In this document: piece by piece, positions 25,018-33,296 of the stretch
Numbering within the stretch: the stretch's first letter is position 1
Layout: every line of letters starts with the position of its first letter
Source of the DNA: Ornithinimicrobium avium
GTDB taxonomy: Bacteria > Actinomycetota > Actinomycetes > Actinomycetales > Dermatophilaceae
Assembly (NCBI RefSeq): GCF_003351765.1
Contig: NZ_CP031229.1
Span: 1,116,001-1,180,000 of the forward strand
Reading direction: 5' to 3'
DNA length: 64,000 nucleotides
Made by a program: the position numbers and the translations under genes
The notes under the pieces: generated by a model
What the model was told of the DNA's origin: nothing
The model's input: the letters and a program-made list of their open reading frames with translations, nothing else
The model's database searches: none

Positions 25018-26784
25018 TCAGCGCTCCTCTCCGGTGGTGCCACCGGTCTCGGTGCCCACAGCTCCGTGCGGGTCCGTGTCCGGACCCCCGAGCAGCTGCT
25101 CGGAGATCGACTTGTCCGGCTCGGCCGACTCCAGGGTGCCGATCTCGGGGTGGTGCAGGTCGAAGGCGGGACGCTCGGAGCGGATCCGCGGGATCGACTC
25201 GAAGTTGTGCCGCGGGGGCGGGCATGAGGTGGCCCACTCCAGCGAGCCGCCCCAGCCCCACGGGTCGTCGACCATGACCTTGGGGGTGTGGAAGCTCTTC
25301 CACACCGCCAGGAAGAACGGCAGCATCGAGGCGGCCAGGAGGAAGGAGGACACCGTCGAGACCTGGTTCATCAGCGTGAACCCCTCGTCGGGCATGTAGT
25401 CGGCGTAGCGCCGCGGCATGCCGACCACACCCAGCCAGTGCTGGATGAGGAAGGTGCCGTGGAAGCCGAAGAACAGCATCCAGAAGTGGATCTTGCCCAG
25501 GCGCTCGTCGAGCATGTGCCCGGTGAACTTCGGCCACCAGAAGTAGTAGCCGGAGAACATCGCGAAGACGACGGTGCCGAAGACGACGTAGTGGAAGTGC
25601 GCCACCACGAAGTAGGAGTCGGTCACGTGGTAGTCCAGCGCGGGGCTGGCCAGGATGACACCGGTCAGGCCGCCGAAGAGGAAGGTCACCAGGAAGCCGA
25701 CCGCCCAGAGCATGGGCGTGTCCAGCTTGACCGAGCCTCGCCACATCGTGCCGATCCAGTTGAAGAACTTCACGCCCGTGGGCACCGCGATCAGCATCGT
25801 CATGATCGCGAAGAACTCCAGCAGGACCGCGCCGGTGGCGTACATGTGGTGCGCCCACACCGTCACCGACAGGGCCGCGATGGCCACGGTGGCGAAGACC
25901 AGCGTCTTGTAGCCGAACAGCGGCTTGCGGGAGAAGACCGGGATGACCTCGGTGATGATGCCGAAGAACGGCAGCGCGATGATGTAGACCTCAGGATGGC
26001 CGAAGAACCAGAACAGGTGCTGCCAGAGCATGGCACCGCCGCTGGTCGGGTCGTAGATGTGCCAGCCGAAGATGCGGTCGACCGCCATCCCGAAGAACGC
26101 CGCGGCCAGGACCGGGAACACCATCAGCACCATGATCGAGGTGACCAGGGCGTTCCAGGTGAAGATCGGCATCCGGAACATCGTCATGCCCGGGGCGCGC
26201 ATGCACACGATCGTGGTGATGAAGTTGACCGCGCCGAAGATCGTCGCGAAACCGGTGATCGCCAGGCCGAGGACCCACAGGTCACCGCCGAGACCGGGGC
26301 TGTGCGCCGGGCCGGCCAGCGGGTGGTAGGCGAACCAGCCGAACGACGCGGCGCCGCCCGGGGTGAGGAAGCCGCCGACCGCCACCAGGCTGCCGAAGGT
26401 GAACATCCAGTAGGCCAGCATGTTCAGCCGCGGGAACGCGACGTCCGGCGCGCCGATCTGCAGGGGGATGAGCGCGTTGGAGAAGCCCGCGAACAACGGT
26501 GTCGCGAACATCAGCAGCATGATCGTGCCGTGCATCGTGAACAGCTGGTTGAACTGGTCGGGGTCGGTGACGATCTGCAGGCCCGGCGTGAAGAGCTCGG
26601 AGCGGATCAGCAGCGCCATGATGCCGCCGATGACGAACCACCCCATGGTGGTCGCGAAGTACAGGTTGCCGATGACCTTGTGGTCCGTCGTCGTCAGGAC
26701 CGTGACCGTCTGCCGCACGAAGGAGTCGCGCTCGTGGACGGGCGGCCGCTCCTGCGACGTCCTCGGCGTGGTGATGATCGCCAT
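25018..26784 (-). CDS. ctaD: Cytochrome c oxidase subunit I (aa3)
   Basis: Catalytic haem-copper subunit (588 aa) reducing oxygen and pumping protons. Twelve membrane helices are evident. Ligand and channel motifs: FTMHGTIMLLMF (low-spin haem His), WFFGHPEVYIIALP (CuB His and the His-Tyr crosslink), VWAHHMYATG (two CuB His) and VVAHFHYVVFG (haem a3/a His). K-channel and D-channel segments look complete. AGGAG is present upstream of the ATG at 26784. It follows ctaC by 17 nt and precedes ctaF by 3 nt. In mycobacteria ctaD is elsewhere; here all oxidase subunits are clustered. Confidence 0.96.
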   Translation of the reverse strand: MAIITTPRTSQERPPVHERDSFVRQTVTVLTTTDHKVIGNLYFATTMGWFVIGGIMALLIRSELFTPGLQIVTDPDQFNQLFTMHGTIMLLMFATPLFAGFSNALIPLQIGAPDVAFPRLNMLAYWMFTFGSLVAVGGFLTPGGAASFGWFAYHPLAGPAHSPGLGGDLWVLGLAITGFATIFGAVNFITTIVCMRAPGMTMFRMPIFTWNALVTSIMVLMVFPVLAAAFFGMAVDRIFGWHIYDPTSGGAMLWQHLFWFFGHPEVYIIALPFFGIITEVIPVFSRKPLFGYKTLVFATVAIAALSVTVWAHHMYATGAVLLEFFAIMTMLIAVPTGVKFFNWIGTMWRGSVKLDTPMLWAVGFLVTFLFGGLTGVILASPALDYHVTDSYFVVAHFHYVVFGTVVFAMFSGYYFWWPKFTGHMLDERLGKIHFWMLFFGFHGTFLIQHWLGVVGMPRRYADYMPDEGFTLMNQVSTVSSFLLAASMLPFFLAVWKSFHTPKVMVDDPWGWGGSLEWATSCPPPRHNFESIPRIRSERPAFDLHHPEIGTLESAEPDKSISEQLLGGPDTDPHGAVGTETGGTTGEER

Positions 26785-26801
26785 GGTTCCCTTTTCTCCT
26801 C

Positions 26802-27686
26802 TTAGCGTCCGGCCGGCTCGGGCAGCCTGGACTTCTGGTCCGGCTGGAGCTCGTAGCGGTCGAGGTCGTGCCCGAGCTGGCCGGAGTGGCCCTGGGCGCG
26901 GAGGTCCTCGATGAAGGCGTCGTACTCGTCCTGGGAGACGACGTCGACGTTGAAGAGCATCTCCGAGTGGTAGGCGCCGCAGAGCTCGGCGCACTTGCCG
27001 TCGAAGGAGCCCTCCTCGGTCGTGGTGACCTGGAACTTGTTGACCCGGCCGGGCAGGACGTCCATCTTCATCAGGAAGGACGGGACCCAGAAGGAGTGAA
27101 CGACGTCGCGGGAGGTCAGGACGAACTCCACGCGGCTGTCGACCGGCAGCACCATCGTGGGCAGGGTCTCGCGCAGCCCGGGCTTGGCCTCGTTGAGGGC
27201 GCTGGCCTGGGTGCCGGCCACGTAGACGTCCTCGTTGACGTAGTTGAAGTCCCAGCTCCACATCTTGGCGGCCACGTTGACCACGACGTCCGGGTTGTCC
27301 TCCATCTCGAACATCGTGTTCTGCACGTCGACCGTCTTGCCGAAGATCGCGGCCACCATCAGGACCGGGACGATGGTGTAGAGGATCTCGAGCGGGATGT
27401 GGTAGCGGAACTGCGGCGGCAGGTCGTCCTCACGGCGGCGCCGGTAGGCGAAGACCGACCACAGGATCAGCCCCCAGACCAGCACCCCGACCGCCAGCGC
27501 GGTGATCCACATGGCGTTCCAGAAGTGCATGATCTCGGTCGCGGACGTGGTGATCGGCGGCGGCATGTAGCCACGCTGGAAGGCCTCACCACAGCCGGTG
27601 AGCAGGACAGCTGACCCCCCGACGACGGCGGCCAGGGCCACCCGTCGGCCGGCCCGACGGGGCCTCGTCTCCTCACGCCGTTGCAC
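26802..27686 (-). CDS. ctaC: Cytochrome c oxidase subunit II lipoprotein
   Basis: The CuA-carrying subunit (294 aa). It begins with a lipoprotein signal ending in LLTGC, has two membrane helices (WITALAVGVLVWGLILWSVFAYR and IPLEILYTIVPVLMVAAIF), and an extracellular cupredoxin domain with SWDFNY, HSFWVPSF and the CuA site GKCAELCGAYHSEMLF. It accepts electrons from QcrC. GTG start at 27686 after GAGGTGTCCCA. First gene of ctaCDF; the 62-nt gap to aat contains the promoter region. Confidence 0.95.
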   Translation of the reverse strand: MQRREETRPRRAGRRVALAAVVGGSAVLLTGCGEAFQRGYMPPPITTSATEIMHFWNAMWITALAVGVLVWGLILWSVFAYRRRREDDLPPQFRYHIPLEILYTIVPVLMVAAIFGKTVDVQNTMFEMEDNPDVVVNVAAKMWSWDFNYVNEDVYVAGTQASALNEAKPGLRETLPTMVLPVDSRVEFVLTSRDVVHSFWVPSFLMKMDVLPGRVNKFQVTTTEEGSFDGKCAELCGAYHSEMLFNVDVVSQDEYDAFIEDLRAQGHSGQLGHDLDRYELQPDQKSRLPEPAGR

Positions 27687-27748
27687 TGGGACACCTCACA
27701 CTTCTCGGACTACCGGGCATGACCTGGTGAACCTTACCGCCACCAGGG

Positions 27749-28582
27749 TCACAGTGTGCCACGTGGGGACCCCCGATCGGCCGCGCCACGACGCCACCGT
27801 GTCGGCGGTTCCGCGGTCAGCGCGGTGCGGAGCAGCTCGAGGTATGCCGTGCGGCGCACCTCGCGCACCCCGAGCGTGGCGAGGTGCTCGGTGCGCCACT
27901 GCACGTCGACCAGCCACGGGCGTGCGTGCGGACCGTCCGCGTCCATCGCCGCGACCAGCCCGACGACCGCCGCCTTGGAGGCGTCGGTCACGTGGTGGAA
28001 CTTGGACTCGGCGGCGAAGAGCCGGCCGAGGGCGAGGCCGTAGAGCCCACCGGCGAGGCGACCCTGCCGCCATACCTCCACCGAGTGCGCCCAGCCGGTC
28101 TCGTGCAGACCGAGGTAGGCGGTCGCGACCGCCGGGCTGATCCACGCGCCCGGGCGCGTGGGGTCGGCGCAGGCGAGGAGGACGTCGGCGAAGGCCGTGT
28201 CGTAGGTGATCTCGAAGCCGCGCAGGGAGCGGCGCAGCGAGCGGCTGACGTGCAGGTCGCCGGGCAGCAGGACACCACGTGGGTCCGGCGACCACCAGCC
28301 CAGGGGGGGACCGCCGCGCTCGCCCAGGCCCATCGGGAACATCCCGGAGCGGTAGGCCTCCAGGATCGTGCCGGGCGCGAGGTCCGCGCCGACGCCGACG
28401 AGGTCCTCCCCCGGCGCGGCGCCCTCCACCGTGAGCCGCCAGGGCGAGGGCGGCGGCTCCGCCGGCGCCCAGGACGCAGGAAGGCCCGACCCCGCGCGCG
28501 GCTGCGGGGTCAGGGCCTTCTGCGGTCGCGCCGTGGCGCGCTCAGCCGAAGGAGTCGCCGCAGGCGCAGGATCCGCCAGCAT
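27749..28582 (-). CDS. aat: Leucyl/phenylalanyl-tRNA-protein transferase (start uncertain)
   Basis: Adds Leu or Phe from charged tRNA to N-terminal Arg/Lys of proteins, marking them for N-end-rule degradation. The conserved core is clear: DLVGVGADLAPGTILEAYRSGMFPMG, WWSPDPRGVLLP, YGLALGRLFAAESKFHHVTDASKAA and WLVDVQWRTEHLATLGVREV. The start is unclear. The ATG at 28582 overlaps the end of erpA and forces the reading frame through the erpA terminator hairpin; the GTG at 28429 avoids this but cuts off the EPPPSPW segment that homologues usually keep. There is no other start codon between. The C-terminal ~25 residues are Arg/Thr-rich. Confidence 0.85.
   Translation of the reverse strand: MLADPAPAATPSAERATARPQKALTPQPRAGSGLPASWAPAEPPPSPWRLTVEGAAPGEDLVGVGADLAPGTILEAYRSGMFPMGLGERGGPPLGWWSPDPRGVLLPGDLHVSRSLRRSLRGFEITYDTAFADVLLACADPTRPGAWISPAVATAYLGLHETGWAHSVEVWRQGRLAGGLYGLALGRLFAAESKFHHVTDASKAAVVGLVAAMDADGPHARPWLVDVQWRTEHLATLGVREVRRTAYLELLRTALTAEPPTRWRRGAADRGSPRGTL
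28476..28523 (-). terminator. Terminator-like hairpin after erpA
   Basis: GCAGGAAGGCCCGACCCCGC pairs with GCGGGGTCAGGGCCTTCTGC (one bulge) around GCGCGGCT. It lies 19-66 nt beyond the erpA stop and inside the longest reading frame of aat. Confidence 0.7.
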
Positions 28583-28895
28583 TGGGGTTGTCGATCGTGA
28601 AGCCCTGCTTCTCGATCGTGTCGGCGAAGTCGATGCTCGCCCCGTCGAGGTAGGGGGAGCTCATCCGGTCGACCACGACCTGGACGCCGTCGAAGTCGGC
28701 CACGAGGTCCCCGTCGAGGGTGCGCTCGTCGAAGTAGAGCTGGTAGATCAGGCCAGAGCAGCCGCCGGGCTGGACGCCGATGCGCAGCCGCAGGTCGTCA
28801 CGGCCTTCCTGCGCCAGCAGGCTCTTGACCTTCTCCGCGGCGACCGGGCTCAGGGTGACGCCGTGGGTCGCGGTGCTCTGGGTGGTGTCCGTCAT
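28542..28895 (-). CDS. erpA: A-type iron-sulfur cluster insertion protein
   Basis: Carrier delivering 4Fe-4S clusters to apo-enzymes (HesB/IscA/ErpA family), 117 aa. The three cluster Cys are present: GVQPGGCSGLIYQLYF and GSCACGDSFG. DFADTIEKQGFTIDNPNA is typical. M. tuberculosis Rv2204c is the positional homologue next to the glycerate kinase. Possible clients in this window include LipA and QcrA. An AT-rich patch (TAAATAGT, near 28987) marks a possible promoter. Confidence 0.92.
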   Translation of the reverse strand: MTDTTQSTATHGVTLSPVAAEKVKSLLAQEGRDDLRLRIGVQPGGCSGLIYQLYFDERTLDGDLVADFDGVQVVVDRMSSPYLDGASIDFADTIEKQGFTIDNPNAGGSCACGDSFG

Positions 28896-28989
28896 GCGTT
28901 CGGTCCTCTCCTGCTGGGAAGTCTTACCGGGCCAACGTCGCCGTGGGTGGAGGATGTTCCCGGTCCTGGGGCGATCTCGTTGCCACTAT

Positions 28990-30090
28990 TTAGACTACGC
29001 CACCCGGGGGCGGCGCGGGGGTCCAGGTGCGGGCGACGCGCGCGGCCAGCGCGGACAGGTGCTCGTCCGGGCGCAGGGCGTAGGAGCCGCTGACGCCCAG
29101 CGCCATGCCGCCCCGGCGCCCCAGCACCGCCTCCCGGGACAGCACCACGGTCGGCGTGGCGGTGTCGAGGGCCGCGCGGGCGGTCTCGACGACGACGCCC
29201 TCCCAGACCGCGTCGTCGTCGTAGGAGTCGGTCACCAGCACGAGCAGGGAGGCGGGCAGGTGCTCGCGGATGCCCAGCTCGTCGAGCAGCAGGTGCGCCC
29301 CGGTGTCGGTGCGGGCGCCGAGCAGCTGGAGCGCGTAGCCCACGCCGCCGCCGGTGCCCGCCCCCCGCTGCCGCTCGGGCCGCAGGGGCTGCCCGGTGAG
29401 CAGGTCGGTGGCCGGCGGCATGACCCGGTTGACGTGGTCGGACAGCTCCCCCAGGCGCGTCTCGAGCCGCTGGGTGACCTCGCGCGGCACGCCGTGCTCC
29501 TCGCTCAGCAGCGCGCTCGGCCCGCTGAAGCCCAGCAGCGGCATCTCCGTCGTCGTGGCCAGCACGAGCCGGGTCCCGGCCCAGTCGTCGCGCACGGCGG
29601 GCAGGTTCGCGAGGTCCTCCCCCGCGCCGAGCTGAACGAGCATCCCCACGCCGCCGTCGTGGCAGGCGAGCGGGCCGACGCCGACGACGATCCGCCCCGC
29701 CCCGGCCTCACGCGCGCGCGTGAGAAGACGGCCGACGCCGGCGGACGTCATACCCCACGGGTCGCGCAGCGACTCCTCGCCCACCAGGTGCCGGCCGCAC
29801 ACCTGCGCGGTGTCGAGGTATGCGGTGGTGCCGCCCGGTCCCTCGACGAGCGCGACGCCCGCAGGCACCTCTTCCCCGAGCGGGCCCGGGACGACCACGG
29901 GCTGGATCGTCGCGCCCAGGGTCCGGGCGACGACGTCGGCGAAGCCGGCGCCGCCGGAGTGCGAGGCGAGCGCCTCGACCTGCACGTGCGGAGACTGTCT
30001 CGCCCACCCGGAGGCGACCGCGCGGGCGGCCTCGTGCGGCGGCAGGCCGTCGGCGCGCTCGGCGACGACGACGACGCGGGGGGCGGCCAT
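28990..30090 (-). CDS. Glycerate kinase-like protein (Rv2205c type)
   Basis: A 366-aa protein of the GlxK/glycerate kinase family: VVVVAERADGLPPHEAARAV at the start, SGGAGFADVV, LIGVGPLACHDGGVGM-like glycine loop (VVGVGPLACHDGGVGM), and GAGTGGGVGYALQLLG in the nucleotide-binding half. Compared with enterobacterial GlxK the sequence is divergent, so substrate is tentative. Its ATG at 30090 is 2 nt after the trpS stop, so it is in the trpS transcript. Position and neighbour erpA match M. tuberculosis. Confidence 0.75.
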   Translation of the reverse strand: MAAPRVVVVAERADGLPPHEAARAVASGWARQSPHVQVEALASHSGGAGFADVVARTLGATIQPVVVPGPLGEEVPAGVALVEGPGGTTAYLDTAQVCGRHLVGEESLRDPWGMTSAGVGRLLTRAREAGAGRIVVGVGPLACHDGGVGMLVQLGAGEDLANLPAVRDDWAGTRLVLATTTEMPLLGFSGPSALLSEEHGVPREVTQRLETRLGELSDHVNRVMPPATDLLTGQPLRPERQRGAGTGGGVGYALQLLGARTDTGAHLLLDELGIREHLPASLLVLVTDSYDDDAVWEGVVVETARAALDTATPTVVLSREAVLGRRGGMALGVSGSYALRPDEHLSALAARVARTWTPAPPPGGVV

Positions 30091-30092
30091 CC

Positions 30093-31223
30093 TCAGGCGT
30101 AGACCATCTGCATGGCCTCGCGGACCTCGGCGATCGTGGCCTGCGCGACCGCGTCGGCGCGCCCGTTGCCCTCGGCGAGCACGGCGCGCAGGTGCGCGGG
30201 GTCCGCCTCGAGCTCCCCGCGGCGGGCGCGGACCGGCGCCAGGTGCTCGTTGACGGCCTCGGTGACCAGCTTCTTCAGACCGCCGGAGCCGCCGTCGCCG
30301 ATCTCCTCGGCGATCGTGTGGGGGTCGCGGCCGGTGGTGAGGGAGGCGAGCAGGACGAGGTTGGCGACCTCCGGGCGGCTGGCCGGGTCGTAGGTGATGT
30401 GGCGGTCGGAGTCGGTCACGGCCTTCTTGATGGCCCTGGCGGTCTCGTCCGCGCTCATCCGCAGCTCGATGACGTTGCCCTTGGACTTGCTCATCTTGGT
30501 GCCGTCGGTGCCCAGCAGGTTGGGGACCTCGGACAGGAGCGCGTCGGGCTGCGGGAAGACGGGCGCGCTCCTGTCGCCGGCGCGGCCGTAGCGCTCGTCG
30601 AAGCGGCGGGCCACGACGCGGGTCTGCTCCAGGTGCGGCAGCTGGTCCTTGCCCACCGGGACGACGTTGGCCTTGCAGAAGAGGATGTCGGCGGCCTGGT
30701 GCACCGGGTAGGTGAGCATCAGCCCGCTCATCGGCCGCCCACCCGTCGCCTCCTGCTCGGCCTTGACCGTGGGGTTGCGGCGCAGCTCGCTGTCGGTGAC
30801 CAGGGAGAGGAAGGGCAGCATGAGCTGGTTGAGGGCGGGGATCTGGCTGTGCGTGAAGATCGTGGTGCGCGCCGGGTCCAGTCCGAGCGCCAGGTAGTCG
30901 GCCAGCAGCGAGAACACGCGCTCCCGCATGTGGTCCACGCCGTCCCGGTCGGTGATGACCTGGTAGTCGGCGATGAGCACGAAGGTCTCCACACCCTTGT
31001 CCTGCAGGGCGACCCGGTTGCGCAGGCTGCCGAAGTAGTGGCCCAGGTGCAGGTGCCCGGTCGGCCGGTCGCCGGTCAGCATCCGGAACTGGCCCGGGTC
31101 GGTCTCCAGGTCCTTCCCGATCTGCGCCGAGCGCGCGATGCTGCGCGCCAGCGAGGCGTCGGACGTGGAGTCGGCGAGGGCGTCGGAGCTGTCGTCCGGG
31201 GGCGCGTCGGAGGTCGTGGTCAC
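30093..31223 (-). CDS. trpS: Tryptophanyl-tRNA synthetase
   Basis: Class I synthetase charging tRNA-Trp (376 aa). PTGHLHLGHYFG carries the HIGH motif and GTKMSKSKGN the KMSKS loop; VGKDQLPHLEQTR and MLTYPVHQAADIL are TrpRS-specific. The first ~40 residues are Asp/Ser-rich and poorly conserved. GTG at 31223 with TAGCAT 8 nt upstream (leaderless pattern). The gene interrupts the M. tuberculosis-like order and is divergent from the Tat-exported protein gene. Confidence 0.94.
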   Translation of the reverse strand: MTTTSDAPPDDSSDALADSTSDASLARSIARSAQIGKDLETDPGQFRMLTGDRPTGHLHLGHYFGSLRNRVALQDKGVETFVLIADYQVITDRDGVDHMRERVFSLLADYLALGLDPARTTIFTHSQIPALNQLMLPFLSLVTDSELRRNPTVKAEQEATGGRPMSGLMLTYPVHQAADILFCKANVVPVGKDQLPHLEQTRVVARRFDERYGRAGDRSAPVFPQPDALLSEVPNLLGTDGTKMSKSKGNVIELRMSADETARAIKKAVTDSDRHITYDPASRPEVANLVLLASLTTGRDPHTIAEEIGDGGSGGLKKLVTEAVNEHLAPVRARRGELEADPAHLRAVLAEGNGRADAVAQATIAEVREAMQMVYA

Positions 31224-31359
31224 GTCAGTGGATGCTACGGGACGGTCGAGGGTATGCTACTCGCAGCACCTCTCGCAGGCCGGGTCCCCAGCGTGCGGTG
31301 CGCGTGACGATGTGGCGGATCTCTCAGGGCGACGCGCCGGGTCAGGCCAGCACCCAGGC

Positions 31360-31405
31360 TTGACGTGTATGGCGTTCGCGCTAGGGTGGGGCCAGCGTTC
31401 GCGCT
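31360..31405 (+). promoter_or_regulatory. Strong promoter with overlapping direct repeats
   Basis: TTGACG (31360-31365), 16-nt spacer, TAGGGT (31382-31387): the best -35/-10 pair in the window. GCGTTCGCGCT occurs twice, at 31372-31382 and 31395-31405, 23 bp apart and flanking the -10, which looks like a repressor site. Confidence 0.65.
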
Positions 31406-31436
31406 CCATAGTCACCGTGAAGCAAGGGGAAAGTTA

Positions 31437-32087
31437 ATGAACACTCAGGACACCGGCGCCCTGAAGACGAGCCGCCGCACGCTGGTCAAGGGGGCTGCGT
31501 GGAGCGTTCCTGTCGTGGCGATGGGTGCACCCGCGATGGCGCAGGATGCCGCTTGCTCCCCGAACAGTTGCCCACCCCCGCCCTCCATCAACTGGGGTGG
31601 GGCATGCGGATCGGTCGGAAATGGTCTTGGGTGCTCCGGGCAAAAGAAGGCCCTTCAGGTGCCCATCACAATGGTCAACACCACGGACAGTGACATGATC
31701 TTCGTCGTCGAAGGTGCCTGGTCCGCCAATGGAGGCGGCACGCCGTACCCAACCTCGCCTCCTGCCGCCGGCAGCGCCGGAAGCGGTTACGGCTTCTTCG
31801 GGTTCGGCGAGAACGGGTCACACTGCGTTTCGGGCGTCGCTACCTCCGACTGCCCGGGCATCTCGCCGATCGCCAGCAACACTTCGAAGGTGCTGGTTCC
31901 GGCGGGCACGTCGACGACGATGTGGTATGCCTTCTTCGGACTCGGATCGTCTTCTGATTTCGTCGGCAAGGTCTGGTACAGCTGGTACGAAGCAACGACC
32001 TGCACGAAGGTGGTCGACACTCAGGCGCAGCAGACTCCGTCGGCGATCCCCGACGCTAACTGCGACGGCTTTGCTAACCCGGCATAG
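31437..32087 (+). CDS. Tat-exported Cys-rich protein of unknown function
   Basis: A 216-aa protein with a twin-arginine signal (TSRRTLVKGAAWSVPVVAMG, cleavage likely after PAMA-Q near residue 39). The mature part is Gly/Ser/Pro/Trp-rich with about eight Cys (CSPNSC, GGACGS, LGCSGQ, HCVSG, SDCPG, TTCTK, NCDG), and beta-strand-like segments such as KALQVPITMVNTTDSDMIFV. It is probably a disulfide-bonded extracellular domain; I recognise no enzyme. Similar Tat-signal proteins exist in other actinobacteria. ATG at 31437 follows AAGGGGAAAG. GC content and codon use (AAT, TCT, GTT, ACT) are lower than in neighbours, and the gene sits between two core genes, suggesting acquisition. Confidence 0.7.
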   Translation: MNTQDTGALKTSRRTLVKGAAWSVPVVAMGAPAMAQDAACSPNSCPPPPSINWGGACGSVGNGLGCSGQKKALQVPITMVNTTDSDMIFVVEGAWSANGGGTPYPTSPPAAGSAGSGYGFFGFGENGSHCVSGVATSDCPGISPIASNTSKVLVPAGTSTTMWYAFFGLGSSSDFVGKVWYSWYEATTCTKVVDTQAQQTPSAIPDANCDGFANPA

Positions 32088-32114
32088 TCGGCCATAGCCA
32101 GAGTCTTCTACCCA

Positions 32115-32191
32115 ACAGACCAAACCCAACAACGCAAGCGCTAACCCCATGATCTTGGGATGAGCGCTTGTGTTGTTGGGTTTGGTCTGTC
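32115..32191. terminator. Very long hairpin after the Tat-exported protein gene
   Basis: Arms 32115-32143 and 32163-32191 pair over about 28 of 29 positions (left arm begins AACAGACCAAACCCAACAAC; right arm ends GTTGGGTTTGGTCTGTC), with an inner CCCA/TGGG pairing in the loop. It is AT-rich compared with other terminators here. It lies 28 nt past the stop. The remaining ~150 nt to 32345 hold only a small palindrome (32269-32283) and no gene. Confidence 0.75.
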
Positions 32192-32345
32192 AAAGCGTCT
32201 GCACTCGTACCACTCGTCATCTGCAGCCCCTCCCATTGGCGAATGACTTTGCACAGCGACTCATCTGATGGGACGCAGTCCCATAGTCACTTTCTGGTCG
32301 GCGCAGTAAGAGTCCCTGGTCCGCAAGTGATCCTAGTGCCTCGCC

Positions 32346-33296
32346 TCAGCTGAGCGCCTCCCGCCCAGCCGGCACCTCCCACCCGGAGGTCTCCGGCCCC
32401 TTAGGCACGATCCCGGTCGGGTTGATGTCGAGGTGCGTCGCGTAGTAGTGCGCCTTGATGTGCTCGAAGTTCACCGTCGAGCCGAAGTCCCACGTCTGCC
32501 ACAGGTCACGCGCATAGGCCCACAGCACCGGCATCTCGGTCAGCTTGCTCCGGTTGCACTTGAAGTGCCCGTGGTAGGCCGCGTCGAAGCGCACCAGCGT
32601 GGGCCACAGCCGGACGTCGGCGAGCGTGAGCCGCTCCCCCACCAGGTAGCGGCGCGTCGACAGGTGCTCCTCGAGCCAGTCCAGCCGTGCGAACAGCCGG
32701 TCGTAGGCAGCGTCGTAGGCCTCCTGGCTGCCCGCGAACCCGCACCGGTAGACGCCGTTGTTGACCTCGGTGTAGTTGCGGTGCGAGACCTCCTCGATCT
32801 CGTCGCGCAGCTCGGTCGGCCACAGGTCGGGGGCGTCCTCGCGCTGGAACTCCGTCCACTGCGTGACCATGTCCTTGACGATCTGCTCGAAGTCGTTGGT
32901 CACCACCATGCCCGTCGCGGTGTCCACGACCGCGGGCACGGTGATCCCCGACTCGGGATAGCCGTCGGGGCGCTTGTCGTAGGCGTCCTTGAGCCTGGGG
33001 ATGCCCAGGACCGGGTCGACGCCTCCGGGGTCCAGGTCGAAGGTCCAGCTGTCCGCGTCGTGCACCGGACCGGCGACCGCCATCGACAGCACGTCCTCCA
33101 GGCCCAGCAGCTTGCGGGTCAGGATCGTGCGGTGCGCCCACGGGCACGCCCGCGAGACGGCGAGGCGGTAGCGGCCCGGCTCCACGGCATACCCGTCCCC
33201 GCCGTCCTTCGTGATCCGCGTCGGGATGTAGCGGGTCTTGCGCTCGTAGTCGCCGCCGCCGCTGACGTAGGAGCCGTGCTCCTTGCTCTGGGTCAT
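32346..33296 (-). CDS. Glutathionyl-hydroquinone reductase-like GST family protein
   Basis: A 316-aa Xi-class GST-like protein. The N-terminal thioredoxin fold has the catalytic Cys in SRACPWAHRT; the C-terminal helical domain contains FGSTVNFEHIKAHYYATH and NPTGIVPKGP, both family hallmarks. In glutathione users it reduces glutathionyl-hydroquinones; in mycothiol-using actinobacteria the equivalent thiol adduct is likely. Its ATG overlaps the stop of the upstream M20 peptidase (ATGA at 33293-33296), so the two are translationally coupled. Confidence 0.88.
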   Translation of the reverse strand: MTQSKEHGSYVSGGGDYERKTRYIPTRITKDGGDGYAVEPGRYRLAVSRACPWAHRTILTRKLLGLEDVLSMAVAGPVHDADSWTFDLDPGGVDPVLGIPRLKDAYDKRPDGYPESGITVPAVVDTATGMVVTNDFEQIVKDMVTQWTEFQREDAPDLWPTELRDEIEEVSHRNYTEVNNGVYRCGFAGSQEAYDAAYDRLFARLDWLEEHLSTRRYLVGERLTLADVRLWPTLVRFDAAYHGHFKCNRSKLTEMPVLWAYARDLWQTWDFGSTVNFEHIKAHYYATHLDINPTGIVPKGPETSGWEVPAGREALS

